A stretch of DNA of 64,000 bases from Clostridia bacterium (GTDB taxonomy: Bacteria > Bacillota > Clostridia > TANB77 > CAG-508), in contig JAFWHH010000017.1 in the NCBI GenBank assembly GCA_017512025.1, forward strand, positions 1-64,000, given 5' to 3'. Shown here piece by piece: positions 1-8,665 of this stretch. Each line of letters opens with the position of its first letter. The first letter of the stretch is position 1. The notes under the pieces are model-generated. The model searched no databases, was not told where the DNA came from, and saw only the letters and a list, made by a program, of their open reading frames with translations. A program made the translations under genes and the position numbers.

Positions 1-22
1 AGATAAAAAATAATAAAAAAAT

Positions 23-52
23 AAAAAAAGTCATAAAAAAATGACTTTTTTT
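23..52. terminator. Bidirectional hairpin terminator below dnaI
   Basis: A perfect inverted repeat with arms ending AAAGTCAT and ATGACTTT, each flanked by an A run or T run, lies just past the stop of the minus-strand helicase-loader gene. It would terminate transcription from either side. Confidence 0.7.
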
Positions 53-66
53 ATTTTTAAATTAAA

Positions 67-1080
67 TTATTTTTTATTATTTTCTAATTTCTTTTTTAAT
101 CTAATATCATCACCAAAAAATCTGCATATATCATAATTTCCAATTAATCTTGAGACAATTCTTTCGTCATAATTTTTATACAAATTTTGAATATTTAAAT
201 TTGTAGAAATAATTGTTTTGGTAATTTTTTTATTTTGATTTAATAAACGTGTATTAATAATATTAAATAATTCAGAAAATTTCATATTATTCATACTTTC
301 AGTTCCTAAATCATCTATAATTAATAAATCTACATCTAATAAATTTTTATATATTGTTCCATCATTTTTTCCAAAGCGATAATCAATAACTGAATCTAGC
401 ATAACTGGCGCGGTTTGATATAATACATTCTTGCCATTTTTTACTAACTCATTTGCAATACATTCAGATAAAAATGTTTTTCCAAGACCAGTATTACCAG
501 TGAATAATAAATTATTCTGTACAGGGTCATCAAAGTTCTTAATAAAATCTTGTGCTATTTTTTTTATTTTATTAATATTATCTCTTGGTGAAATATCGGC
601 ACCATACTTTTCTTTATCCACATCTTTTGAATAAAGTGTGGATGAAAAATTTTCAAAAGTGCTATTTTCATTGTTAAGCATATTGGTTTTATTATATTCC
701 ATATCAAATAATTGTTGTTTTAAACAATTACACATTTTTGTATTGTAGTTTTCTGTTATATATCCTGTATCGTTGCATAATTTGCAATCATACACTGGAT
801 TTAAATAATTTTCATCTTTAGTTAATGATATTAGTAAGTCGCGCTTTTCTTTCTTTAATTTTTCAATCTCGTTCCTTAAATTATTTAAATGTTCAAAATC
901 ATTTGAATTAATTAAGTCTCTTGATGCGTTTATAGAGAGCGAACTAAGAGCAGAATCAATTTCTTCAAATCGAGGATTCTGCTTATATAATTCAATTTTT
1001 CTCTGTTCTGCTTCTTCAATTTTTTGATTTCTTTTATTTTCATATATAATTAATAATGATTTTAAAATAGTTGTATTCAT
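67..1080 (-). CDS. dnaI: DnaI/DnaC-type helicase loader ATPase
   Basis: AAA+ ATPase of about 337 residues that loads the replicative helicase during primosome assembly. The Walker A motif GNTGLGKT lies near residue 195 and is followed by the Walker B segment LLIIDDLG. The amino-terminal third is a charged coiled-coil region, and a CxxC...CxC cluster (CKLC, CNC) near residues 100-120 resembles the zinc-binding helicase-contact domain of DnaI proteins. The gene lies about 40 bp downstream of a DnaD-domain gene on the same strand, the usual Clostridia pairing, so the two are probably one operon driven from about position 2104. The family call is secure; the choice between the names DnaI and DnaC is convention. 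Confidence 0.9.
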   Translation of the reverse strand: MNTTILKSLLIIYENKRNQKIEEAEQRKIELYKQNPRFEEIDSALSSLSINASRDLINSNDFEHLNNLRNEIEKLKKEKRDLLISLTKDENYLNPVYDCKLCNDTGYITENYNTKMCNCLKQQLFDMEYNKTNMLNNENSTFENFSSTLYSKDVDKEKYGADISPRDNINKIKKIAQDFIKNFDDPVQNNLLFTGNTGLGKTFLSECIANELVKNGKNVLYQTAPVMLDSVIDYRFGKNDGTIYKNLLDVDLLIIDDLGTESMNNMKFSELFNIINTRLLNQNKKITKTIISTNLNIQNLYKNYDERIVSRLIGNYDICRFFGDDIRLKKKLENNKK

Positions 1081-1117
1081 AAAAACCTCTTTTCATATTC
1101 AAAGATTTCAAGTACTT

Positions 1118-2077
1118 TTAATTTGTGTAAAAACTGTTCAAATCATTATAATTCCTTTGATCATAATTAGAATATCCAGTATTTTTTTCTAGTGTTTTTA
1201 TATTTTTTGTTTTTTCTTTCATTTGTGTTAAAAATGATTGAACATCATTTGAGGTTTTTAAACTTCTATCATGCCAATCAGTAAGTAGTTTATCTAGATA
1301 TTCAAAGTTAGGATTTGCTTTAGATGTTGTTTTCTTCAATGCTATTTCAATAACATCTAAGTTATATCCAAAATCCATATTCCATTTTTCAATGTAGCCT
1401 TCCTCATATTGAGTAAGATTTCTTGTAATTCCTAATTTCTTAGAAATGTTCTTTTGTAATGTATTTAATTTCTCTTGTTTTTCATAATATTTATCTAAAT
1501 CGTTAAATGTTCTTATATTATTTTGAAACCATGCTTCTGCGACAGTTTGAATATAATTTCTATGCAATGCTGATCTATTAAAACAATAACGGAATAATGC
1601 ATTCATAACTTCTTCATCAAAAGAATATTTTTTGAACCACAAATCGATGTCACTATACCATGAAGGTGACATCATTCCTTGGAAAAATTCGTTATTAATA
1701 TTCTCTATTGCTTTTGCTCTATATTTATTTTGTGCTATTTTTTCTATCTCTTCTGGAGAAGATGTAACTTTTGGATTATATAATTTATGAAGCTCAATTT
1801 CTTGTAGATTATTGACTATATATCCTGTATTTTTCTTTGTTATTACTTGCTCATCTTCTAATAATTTAATACTATCTTGAATTGTTTTTAAAGGGATATT
1901 TAACTTCTTTGATAAATCATTTAGTTTTATCTCTTTATTATACTTAGCTAAGAATGACATATACATATATATCTTTACGCAATCGCCACTTAGCTGAGAT
2001 AGGTATTCTGTGAAAAATACATCTGGCAAACTTGTTGTCGAAAATAATAAAGATAAATCATTTTGCTCTAATTTCAC
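1118..2077 (-). CDS. DnaD-domain primosome protein
   Basis: Replication initiation protein that works with the adjacent DnaI-type loader. The amino-terminal 90 residues read as a winged-helix DnaD domain (segments such as LSGDCVKIYMYMSFLAKYNK and LSKKLNIPLKTIQDSIKLL). A DnaB_2-type domain follows near residues 160-270 (HRNYIQTVAEAWFQNNIRTF). The upstream reading frame extends to 2095 with a TTG codon. I prefer the GTG at 2077 because an AGGGGG ribosome binding site sits 7 bases before it. It is the first gene of the primosome operon. It could be called DnaD or DnaB-like; the domain assignment is firm and the exact name is not. Confidence 0.88.
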   Translation of the reverse strand: MKLEQNDLSLLFSTTSLPDVFFTEYLSQLSGDCVKIYMYMSFLAKYNKEIKLNDLSKKLNIPLKTIQDSIKLLEDEQVITKKNTGYIVNNLQEIELHKLYNPKVTSSPEEIEKIAQNKYRAKAIENINNEFFQGMMSPSWYSDIDLWFKKYSFDEEVMNALFRYCFNRSALHRNYIQTVAEAWFQNNIRTFNDLDKYYEKQEKLNTLQKNISKKLGITRNLTQYEEGYIEKWNMDFGYNLDVIEIALKKTTSKANPNFEYLDKLLTDWHDRSLKTSNDVQSFLTQMKEKTKNIKTLEKNTGYSNYDQRNYNDLNSFYTN

Positions 2078-2103
2078 AAAAACACCCCCTAACAATTTGT
2101 CAA

Positions 2104-2132
2104 ATTATATCATTAATAATTTTTTTTTACAA
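2104..2132 (-). promoter_or_regulatory. Sigma-A promoter for dnaD-dnaI operon
   Basis: Read on the minus strand, TTGTAA and TATAAT are separated by 17 bases, and the TATAAT lies about 27 bases before the GTG start at 2077. It is the only good promoter in the 130-bp gap before the primosome genes. Confidence 0.7.
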
Positions 2133-2172
2133 TAAAATGTTGAACATAATATAGAATATTTTTCTAGGGAAA

Positions 2173-2202
2173 TAAAAAAGACATGATTTTGAATCATGTC
2201 TT
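2173..2202 (-). terminator. Terminator of the VanW-domain gene
   Basis: The arms AAGACATGATT and AATCATGTCTT (2179-2202) form a perfect 11-bp stem with a 2-base loop. On the minus strand the stem is followed by a T run, immediately past the stop codon at 2208. Confidence 0.8.
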
Positions 2203-2207
2203 AATTC

Positions 2208-4160
2208 TTATTCTTGAGGTTCGTTTGTTATTTCTACTGATGGTTCGCTTGTTGAATCATTGTTGTCAGGTTCTTGTACAGGGTCTGGAGTAGGATCAGG
2301 TTGAACCTCTACAGGTTTTGTTCCCTTTGCAACAACTTGATTATGTGGATTATATGTATCACTGTTAATCAATGTTCTTGAAACTTCTTGACCATCTTTA
2401 TATAGTATTTTATATGTTACAGATCTACATCCATTTGATCCAGATTGTGTAACTTTAGTTGTTCCAACTGGTAATGAATCATCATTAACGTATTGAGTTG
2501 AGAATGGAATTGTTCCCGTTTTTGATGATTGTATTTTTACTTCATAATCATTATCAGATTTAACACCATAAATTGTAAATGTAACTCTTCCGCCACCTGC
2601 AGATGCTACAAGTTTAATTGGATATTCTCTATTATTCTTAAATTGGAAATCTGGTGATCTCCATGATACTGTTGCATCTTGACCAGCTGGTACATATGCT
2701 GGCTCAAAAGAGTGATTTGTACGAGCTACAATTTCAAGATTACATAGTAAAGCTGCGTTATATAATGTTGATGAAACTTGGCAGATACCACCACCAACCT
2801 CAGTTGATACTTGACCATTTACGTAAGCACCAGCTTCTCTATATCCTTTAGCTGTTGTACGTTGTCCAAGTGTTTCATTATATGAAAATGTTTCTCCTGG
2901 CATTAGTACAGTTCCGTTAACTGTATTTGCTGCAATAGAAATATTTGTTGATCTATTATAATTAGATGAAGCATATGTTGTTGAGTATGTTGCTAGTTGA
3001 TCAGGGAATGCTTCTTGAGGTAAATCTTTTACTGTGATTTTTGGTTTTAATACTTTTAAAGGAATTGTATATGTATCTTGTCTATCTGCAACCATAGCTC
3101 TTGCCTCATCAAGTGTTATAGCAAAGTCCAAACCATTTTCTTCTTTATGAAGCTCATATGGATCTGCATTAAATGTTGCATCTTTTGGCTCTTTGTATAC
3201 TTCCTGATATATAGCATCAATATCAACATCGTCTGTATGGAATTGCTCAACAGGAATTTCAATTGTTAAATTGTTTGTTGCTAATCCAGATTTAATTGAT
3301 TTTTTTATTTCGTCACGTACAATTCTATAACCATCAAACCCACTAGTTATTATTAAGTTATTATCTTCAATTTTGTAATTCGAATTAATAACTCTTCCGG
3401 GCATTTCTCTGTCAATTTGATCTAATTTTTCATCAAGTAATTGATCATTATATTGGATTGAAGGAGTAATATCTTTTTTCTTAATAAGTGATTTTATAAC
3501 ATCAAAGTTATTAACAAATATATTGCTTCCAGATCTACCAATGTTATATGCTGCATCAACAGATTCCTCTAAATTGTATGCGGCTTCAATATCACTTGCA
3601 GCAATTGTTGTAGAAAACTCTCCTTTAGTTAAGATGATGTCTTTATTAAACTCGTCTTTCAATTGTTCTGACAATTTTGATAAAGCTTCTTGTTTTGTTA
3701 GATTAGAAACATCAATTCCATTAACTGATATTCCGTTTACTACTTTATTACTAAATGAAGCTCCAATGCCAAAAGCCGTAGATAAAATTGAAAGTAATAA
3801 AGCTAGTACTATAAGTGCAACTATTAATTTCTTTTTACCGTTTTTATTCTTTATAGTTTTTAGCTGCATTGTATCATTAACAGAAGTTTGTGGATTCTTT
3901 GTTTTCTTCTCTGAGTCCTTGTTTTTAAAGAATTCCTCAACTTTCTTTTTGTCAAAAGGAACAGCTTTTTTTGCTTCTTTCTTTTCTTCGACTTTTTTGT
4001 TGTCATTTTCTTGAGTAGATTCAGTTTTTGTTGGTTCATTAGAAATTTGCTTATTTTCTTTTTCTTGTGCTTGCTCTGTTGATTCATTTTTTTCTTCAAC
4101 AACTTTGTTTTCTGTTTGTGCCTCATTTTCCGTAGGCAAATTTTTCTCCAATTTTTCCAT
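2208..4160 (-). CDS. VanW-domain, membrane-anchored surface protein
   Basis: The first 100 residues or so are a Glu/Lys/Asn-rich disordered cytoplasmic region. One membrane segment follows (LIVALIVLALLLSILSTAFG), then peptidoglycan-binding-like repeats, and near residue 400 a VanW domain with PGETFSYNETLGQR and GGGICQVSSTLYNAALL. A G5-like domain and a Pro/Glu-rich tail end the protein. VanW proteins are common in Firmicutes, are associated with the cell wall, and have no settled biochemical activity. Three ATGs stand close together (4172, 4166, 4160). I chose 4160 because GGAG lies 6 bases before it. The gene is divergent from the aminopeptidase and appears to be transcribed alone. Confidence 0.85.
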   Translation of the reverse strand: MEKLEKNLPTENEAQTENKVVEEKNESTEQAQEKENKQISNEPTKTESTQENDNKKVEEKKEAKKAVPFDKKKVEEFFKNKDSEKKTKNPQTSVNDTMQLKTIKNKNGKKKLIVALIVLALLLSILSTAFGIGASFSNKVVNGISVNGIDVSNLTKQEALSKLSEQLKDEFNKDIILTKGEFSTTIAASDIEAAYNLEESVDAAYNIGRSGSNIFVNNFDVIKSLIKKKDITPSIQYNDQLLDEKLDQIDREMPGRVINSNYKIEDNNLIITSGFDGYRIVRDEIKKSIKSGLATNNLTIEIPVEQFHTDDVDIDAIYQEVYKEPKDATFNADPYELHKEENGLDFAITLDEARAMVADRQDTYTIPLKVLKPKITVKDLPQEAFPDQLATYSTTYASSNYNRSTNISIAANTVNGTVLMPGETFSYNETLGQRTTAKGYREAGAYVNGQVSTEVGGGICQVSSTLYNAALLCNLEIVARTNHSFEPAYVPAGQDATVSWRSPDFQFKNNREYPIKLVASAGGGRVTFTIYGVKSDNDYEVKIQSSKTGTIPFSTQYVNDDSLPVGTTKVTQSGSNGCRSVTYKILYKDGQEVSRTLINSDTYNPHNQVVAKGTKPVEVQPDPTPDPVQEPDNNDSTSEPSVEITNEPQE

Positions 4161-4256
4161 ATCCATCTCCATTTATTTTCTTAATATACTTATTATACTA
4201 CAAATTTCAATTAAGTAAAGAATAATTAATAAAGAAAATTTAATAATATACTTATA

Positions 4257-4284
4257 TTGAAAAGTATGTTTTTAATGATATAAT
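4257..4284 (+). promoter_or_regulatory. Sigma-A promoter for M18 aminopeptidase
   Basis: TTGAAA and TATAAT are separated by 16 bases. A short hairpin (CGTAAA/TTTACG) follows in the leader, then an AAGGAG site before the ATG at 4322. Confidence 0.65.
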
Positions 4285-4321
4285 TAGAACGTAAAAAAAG
4301 TTTACGGAAGGAGAAAAAAGT

Positions 4322-5725
4322 ATGTCAGAAGCTACGGAATTACAAAAAAGCTTATTCAATGATAAAAAATGCGGATGGGCTGATTTGAGTGAAGAAAAGA
4401 AAAATGAGATATACAATTACTGTAACTCATATATGAATTTCCTAAATAACGGAAAGACAGAAAGAGAAATAATTAAGGAGTCAAAATTTATTGCGGATTC
4501 AAATGGATTCAAAAACATTGATGAGGTTGAATCATTAAATCCAGGTGATAAGGTATATTACATTAACAAAAACAAAGCAATGTATTTAGCTGTCATCGGA
4601 TCAGACAGTATTGAAAATGGTATTAATGTTGTTGGTGCACATGCTGATTCACCAAGACTTGATTTAAAACCAAACCCACTATATGAAGATGATGGATTTG
4701 CCTTCTTCAAGACACAATATTATGGTGGAATAAAAAAATATCAATGGACAACAATTCCTCTTGCTTTACATGGTGTTATAGTTAAAAAGAGCGGAGAGGT
4801 TGTTGAAGTTAATATTGGTGAAAATGAAAATGATCCAATATTCGTAATAACAGATTTATTACCACATTTAGCACAAGAGCAAATGCAAAGAAAATTAGGA
4901 GAAGGAATAAAAGGAGAAGAGCTCAATCTTTTAGTTGGAAGTATTCCATACAATGATAAGGACATAAGCGAAAAAGTTAAGCTAAATATCTTAAGTTTAT
5001 TAAACAAGAAATATGGAATTGTTGAAGCAGACTTTTTAAGTGCTGAACTTGAAATTGTTCCAGCATTTAAAGCTAGAAGTTTAGGATTTGATGAAAGCAT
5101 GGTTGCTGCATATGGTCAAGATGATAAGATTTGTGTTTATACTTCATTATCAGCTCTTATGAATGTTAATAACCCAAAGACAACAGCTGTATGTTTAATT
5201 GCAGATAAAGAAGAAATTGGAAGTATGGGAAATACGGGTATGCAATCAAATGTATTTGATACATTTATGTCAGAAATATTAAATAAACTTGGTGTTAACA
5301 GACCAAACCTATTAGACAAAGTGTTCTGTAATTCTAAAATGTTATCAGCCGATGTTGATGCAGGACTTGATCCAACATTTGCATCTGTTGCTGAAAAGAA
5401 CAATGCTTCATATTTGGGAAGAGGAATTGGACTTAATAAATATACAGGTGGAAGAGGAAAAGGTGGTTCTTCTGATGCTAATGCAGAATTTGTTGCATAT
5501 ATTAGAAATATGTTAGAGAGTAATAATTTAGCATATCAAATAGCTGAACTAGGAAAAGTAGATTTAGGCGGTGGAGGAACAATCGCATATATTCTTGCTA
5601 ACAAAGGTATGGATGTTATCGATTGTGGAGTTCCAGTATTATCAATGCATGCACCATATGAAGTAACAAGTAAATTTGATGTTTACACTGCATTTGAAAC
5701 ATATAAAGCATTCTTTAACTTATAG
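4322..5725 (+). CDS. M18-family aminopeptidase
   Basis: Zinc-dependent cytoplasmic aminopeptidase of 467 residues, the usual M18 length. Visible family motifs are the metal-binding GAHADSPRLDLKP near residue 100, IADKEEIGSMGNTGM near residue 295, DVDAGLDPTF, the GGRGKGGSSDANAEF segment, and the carboxy-terminal HAPYEVTSKFDVY with the last metal-binding His. M18 enzymes remove acidic or neutral amino-terminal residues in peptide turnover; the substrate preference cannot be read from sequence. An AAGGAG site sits 8 bases before the ATG. The gene has its own promoter, and a phosphodiester glycosidase gene follows 77 bp downstream on the same strand. Confidence 0.92.
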   Translation: MSEATELQKSLFNDKKCGWADLSEEKKNEIYNYCNSYMNFLNNGKTEREIIKESKFIADSNGFKNIDEVESLNPGDKVYYINKNKAMYLAVIGSDSIENGINVVGAHADSPRLDLKPNPLYEDDGFAFFKTQYYGGIKKYQWTTIPLALHGVIVKKSGEVVEVNIGENENDPIFVITDLLPHLAQEQMQRKLGEGIKGEELNLLVGSIPYNDKDISEKVKLNILSLLNKKYGIVEADFLSAELEIVPAFKARSLGFDESMVAAYGQDDKICVYTSLSALMNVNNPKTTAVCLIADKEEIGSMGNTGMQSNVFDTFMSEILNKLGVNRPNLLDKVFCNSKMLSADVDAGLDPTFASVAEKNNASYLGRGIGLNKYTGGRGKGGSSDANAEFVAYIRNMLESNNLAYQIAELGKVDLGGGGTIAYILANKGMDVIDCGVPVLSMHAPYEVTSKFDVYTAFETYKAFFNL

Positions 5726-5802
5726 TATTTTTCTAATAACTATTGAAATTTTTGAATAACTTTCATACAATATCTGTTATATATTAAACATGAGGAGAAA
5801 AA

Positions 5803-6906
5803 ATGAATATAGTAGAAGATAGAAGAAAAACGAAAGAAGAACATAACAACGAAGGGAAAAGAAAAATGGGGATAAAAAAACAAAAAAGTAAATTTAAAAA
5901 ATTCTTAACTATAGTTGTAGACTTAATAATTATTGGAGGAGCAATAGGATTTTTCCTACTATATGGACCATTTGATAAATTTAGAACATGGTATATTACA
6001 ACTGCAATGACAACTATGGACCACCAATATTTAGCAACATGGTTTTATAATGAAGAAACAATCCAATATGTTTTAGACCATAATAAAGTAATTGAAGTGC
6101 AGGGAGAAACAGACACATCATTAATTAATACGGGGAGTGTAGATCAACCAACCACTTATGAAAATGAATATGAAAGAGCTGTACTTGAGAGAGATAAGAA
6201 TCATCCTGATTATAAAATAATAGAAATCAAAGAGAAAAACTTTGAGGGATATCTTGCTATGGTATATGATCCATCAAAAATTCATACATTAGTTACGGCT
6301 AGACTAAACGTTTCTGGACAATATGTAACAACAATGGCAGAAAATAGTAAAGCTGTTTTAGCTATTAATGGTGGTGGATTTGATGATGAAAATCACAATA
6401 GCTCTGGCGGAAGTCCACTTGGATTAACAATTCAAAATGGAAAAGTTATAACAAGTAAATATTATGGTGGTGCTGGCGGTGTTATTGGTTTCGATGAAGA
6501 CAATAAACTTGTTCTTGGAAGATGGACAGCCGCACAAGCCAAAGAAAGAAATGTAAGAGATGCCGTTACATGTGGACCATTCTTAATAATAAATGGTGAA
6601 GCATCAACAGTTGTTGGAAATGGTGGTTGGGGTGATGCTCCAAGAACTGCTATAGGACAACGTAGAGATGGTATTGTATTATGGTTAGTTGTTGACGGAA
6701 GAAGAGTTGGAATGCCGGGTGCTGATATGGATGACTTAATTAGAATTATGCAAAGATATGGTGCATATAATGCCTCAGCTCTTGATGGGGGAACATCAAG
6801 CGTTATGGTTGAAAACTATAAAGTTATTAATGATCCAATTGATAGTACAGGTGCACATAAAACAAGACCAATTGCAACAGGATTTGGATTAATATTAGAT
6901 GAATAA
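5803..6906 (+). CDS. Phosphodiester glycosidase family protein (NAGPA-like)
   Basis: A basic amino terminus is followed by one membrane segment (residues about 35-55, LTIVVDLIIIGGAIGFFLLY), so the enzymatic part is probably extracellular. The carboxy-terminal half carries the NAGPA/DUF2233 pattern: AINGGGFD near residue 190, a Gly-rich stretch, DAPRTAIGQRRDG, and the signature LDGGTSSVMV near residue 325. Members hydrolyse phosphodiester-linked sugars, and bacterial roles in exopolysaccharide or wall-glycan trimming are assumed rather than shown. An inner ATG (MGIKK) also exists, but the GAGGAG site favours the start at 5803. A strong terminator follows. Confidence 0.85.
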   Translation: MNIVEDRRKTKEEHNNEGKRKMGIKKQKSKFKKFLTIVVDLIIIGGAIGFFLLYGPFDKFRTWYITTAMTTMDHQYLATWFYNEETIQYVLDHNKVIEVQGETDTSLINTGSVDQPTTYENEYERAVLERDKNHPDYKIIEIKEKNFEGYLAMVYDPSKIHTLVTARLNVSGQYVTTMAENSKAVLAINGGGFDDENHNSSGGSPLGLTIQNGKVITSKYYGGAGGVIGFDEDNKLVLGRWTAAQAKERNVRDAVTCGPFLIINGEASTVVGNGGWGDAPRTAIGQRRDGIVLWLVVDGRRVGMPGADMDDLIRIMQRYGAYNASALDGGTSSVMVENYKVINDPIDSTGAHKTRPIATGFGLILDE

Positions 6907-6914
6907 TAAAATAG

Positions 6915-6941
6915 AACTCTGGTTTAAAAACCAGAGTTTTT
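6915..6941 (+). terminator. Terminator after the glycosidase gene
   Basis: The stem AACTCTGGTT/AACCAGAGTT is followed by a T-rich tract, directly after the stop at 6906. Confidence 0.85.
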
Positions 6942-6978
6942 CTTTGTTTTCATAAAATAAAAAAATTTAAAAAAGTAC

Positions 6979-7007
6979 TTGAATTTACTAAAATAATGTG
7001 TTATATT
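6979..7007 (+). promoter_or_regulatory. Promoter for tRNA-Pro
   Basis: TTGAAT and TATATT are separated by 17 bases, ending about 30 bases before the mature tRNA. Confidence 0.55.
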
Positions 7008-7037
7008 ATGTAAGTACTTTTTGAGAAGTGTACTAAT

Positions 7038-7113
7038 CGAGGTGTAGCGCAGTTGGTAGCGCGCGTGGTTTGGGACCATGAGGTCGCAGGTTCGATCCCT
7101 GTCACCTCGACCA
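7038..7113 (+). tRNA. tRNA-Pro (anticodon TGG)
   Basis: A complete cloverleaf can be folded. The acceptor stem is CGAGGTG/CACCTCG, the D arm contains AGTTGGTAGC, the anticodon loop TTTGGGA carries TGG, the T loop is TTCGATC, and CCA is encoded. It is transcribed alone, with its own promoter and a terminator at 7115-7150. Confidence 0.97.
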
Positions 7114-7114
7114 G

Positions 7115-7150
7115 AAGACTATTTTCTATTCAGAAGATAGTCTTTTTTTT
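7115..7150 (+). terminator. Terminator after tRNA-Pro
   Basis: The stem AAGACTAT/ATAGTCTT is followed by eight T residues. Confidence 0.85.
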
Positions 7151-7225
7151 GGCATAAATAAACTCCCTCAAGAGAGGGAGAAAGAATACATTCTTTTTTG
7201 ATGATAATCTCAGACAGAATGATTA

Positions 7226-7915
7226 TCACTTGCTCGGATCAATTTTCAGTGTCTTCAGCAGTTCAGGACCAGGCTTACACTTGTACTTATTCTGATGGAC
7301 CATAATTCTCCAGGTCAGGTCAATCCACGAAGGATCACCATGCCAATCCGGAAGGCCATCGAGATTGTACTTGAGCAGTCTTGCTCCATAGGGGATGCAC
7401 TTCCAGTCTTCCATTCCCGGGTACCAGTTTGCGTCCTCGACATTCTGCAGCTCTCTGATGGTTGCATAGCCATAGCACATGTCGTCAAGCGGGTCATGGC
7501 GCAGTTGAATTTCCCAGAACCAGCCTCCGTACTTTCCTGCAAACTCGTTGCAGAATCTGTGGAACTCGCTCTTGTTGTAGTCATATTCCTTGATGTCCCA
7601 CTTGTAGTTCGGCAAAAGCTTGGTCCATTCGTTACGCGTTTCCTTGTAACATCCAACATAGGCGTCGACCGCATCTTTTGCCTGCTTGATAAACTTGTTG
7701 TGAGTTTCATCGAGCATTGCAAGTGCAGTCTCGCGCTTCTTGGTGTTCAGAACACCCTGCAGCGCATAAGCTTCCTCGAGAGCTGCTTCATACTGGTAGC
7801 CCTCATCTCTAACCTGACGAATGAGTTCATCAAAGTCCGTCAGGTTAACTTCGGTGACGTGAATAAACGCCATATATTTGGCGAATGCTCCGTCAATCTT
7901 CTGAATAGTGCTCAT
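7226..7915 (-). CDS. Unrecognised 229-aa protein, G+C-rich cassette
   Basis: I do not recognise this protein. It is soluble, with a helical amino-terminal half (residues 20-100) and a Trp/Tyr-rich carboxy-terminal half (GGWFWEIQLRHDP, WYPGMEDWKC, WRIMVHQNKY); there is no signal peptide or membrane segment. The coding region is close to half G+C by eye, against about 30 percent around it, and uses codons rare in the neighbours (CTG, CTC, CGC, ATC), a sign of transfer. AAGGAGG lies 6 bases before the ATG. The promoter (8005-8010, minus) and two leader hairpins (7951-8000) precede it. An inverted repeat at 7203-7227 overlaps the stop, and another at 7163-7180 may terminate transcription. The opposite strand also has a long open frame but no comparable start. 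Confidence 0.7.
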   Translation of the reverse strand: MSTIQKIDGAFAKYMAFIHVTEVNLTDFDELIRQVRDEGYQYEAALEEAYALQGVLNTKKRETALAMLDETHNKFIKQAKDAVDAYVGCYKETRNEWTKLLPNYKWDIKEYDYNKSEFHRFCNEFAGKYGGWFWEIQLRHDPLDDMCYGYATIRELQNVEDANWYPGMEDWKCIPYGARLLKYNLDGLPDWHGDPSWIDLTWRIMVHQNKYKCKPGPELLKTLKIDPSK

Positions 7916-7950
7916 AAGATACCTCCTTCATTGGTACGAGCAGATACGGA

Positions 7951-8010
7951 CATCCCGGATTTTACCGAGATGTACAGGCAGACGGTTTTCTGCCTTGTAC
8001 TATAATTATA
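7951..8010 (-). promoter_or_regulatory. Extended -10 promoter and two leader hairpins
   Basis: On the minus strand TGGTATAAT (extended -10; TATAAT at 8005-8010) is followed within about 5 bases by a stem-loop spanning 7972-8000 (AGGCAGA/TCTGCCT, extended by GTAC/GTAC). A second stem-loop (CATCTCGG/CCGGGATG, 7951-7972) follows, before the ribosome binding site of the 229-aa gene. The G+C-rich cassette at 30 kb has the same layout. Confidence 0.55.
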
Positions 8011-8039
8011 CCATATTATGTAAAATAATAAAAGTATTA

Positions 8040-8263
8040 TGGTGATTAAATAAATCAACATAATATGATATAATAGCTGCATAGGCGTGAAAAGTCCCGC
8101 CATACATCCTTTTTAGGTTACTCAATTGGATGTATATGTTGAAAACTAAATATTTGTAGGAGAAATCATTTTTTATGAAAAAAATATTGCATTTAATACT
8201 TAATATATGTAAAATTAAGATAGCTGATTTATAAACAAGAGATAAAAGAGGGAGGAATAACAA
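8040..8263 (+). promoter_or_regulatory. Non-coding leader of the 90-aa gene
   Basis: This stretch separates two divergent genes. A TATAAT at about 8069-8074 is a plausible -10 for the plus-strand gene, giving a leader of roughly 180 bases. The leader can form a small hairpin (GGCG/CGCC near 8083-8101) and a pairing between ATACATCC (8103) and GGATGTAT (about 8127). I cannot match it to a known riboswitch or RNA family. Confidence 0.35.
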
Positions 8264-8536
8264 ATGTTTAGAGACTTAGTTGGAAAGAACGTTACTGCCT
8301 ATTTAATGAGTAATCCGGAAGATACTTATGTTATAAAAGGAAAGGTAACGAGAGCAAGTGAAACTTCAACTACAATAGAGGTCGAAGAAAGAAAAAAATT
8401 TGGTGAAATGAAAAAATTCCAAAGAACAATCAATAATAGATATATTACATTTATTGATCTTATTGAAGAAAAAGTAGAAGCCAAAAATGAAGTTAAAGTT
8501 GAAGAAAAAGTAGAAGAAAACAAAGAACAAGCATAA
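8264..8536 (+). CDS. Small conserved-looking protein, function unknown
   Basis: This 90-residue protein is not one I recognise. Residues 1-65 alternate hydrophobic and polar positions, as in a small beta-barrel (GKNVTAYLMS, VIKGKVTRASETSTTIEVEE, RYITFIDLIEE). Residues 66-90 are a Glu/Lys/Val repeat tail (EVKVEEKVEEN) that is probably disordered. There is no signal peptide. A GGAGG site precedes the ATG by 8 bases. A strong terminator follows at once, so the gene is transcribed separately from the fatty-acid operon. A nucleic-acid-binding small barrel is possible but is only a guess. Confidence 0.7.
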   Translation: MFRDLVGKNVTAYLMSNPEDTYVIKGKVTRASETSTTIEVEERKKFGEMKKFQRTINNRYITFIDLIEEKVEAKNEVKVEEKVEENKEQA

Positions 8537-8550
8537 TAAAAAAGATTAAA

Positions 8551-8591
8551 AGAGGCGGAAACCCATATAGAATGGGTATCCGCCTCTTTTT
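8551..8591 (+). terminator. Strong terminator before the fatty-acid operon
   Basis: A long stem (AGAGGCGGA and ACCCAT paired with ATGGGT and TCCGCCTCT) is followed by a T run. It isolates the 90-aa gene from the operon starting at 8666. Confidence 0.9.
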
Positions 8592-8665
8592 GACTGAGGA
8601 GTCAGTAATGGTGAAAAACATAAATCTATGGTATAACTAATACTCGTTTAATAGGAGTGTAATTT

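Noticed and set aside
3523..4014. A 163-codon plus-strand frame opposite the VanW-domain gene
   Set aside because: It lies wholly within a well-supported gene and lacks a ribosome binding site and promoter.
7295..8005. A 236-codon open frame on the plus strand opposite the 229-aa G+C-rich gene
   Set aside because: It has no ribosome binding site at its start and runs across the promoter and leader hairpins of the minus-strand gene. Long antisense frames are expected where G+C is high. The minus-strand frame has AAGGAGG at the right distance.
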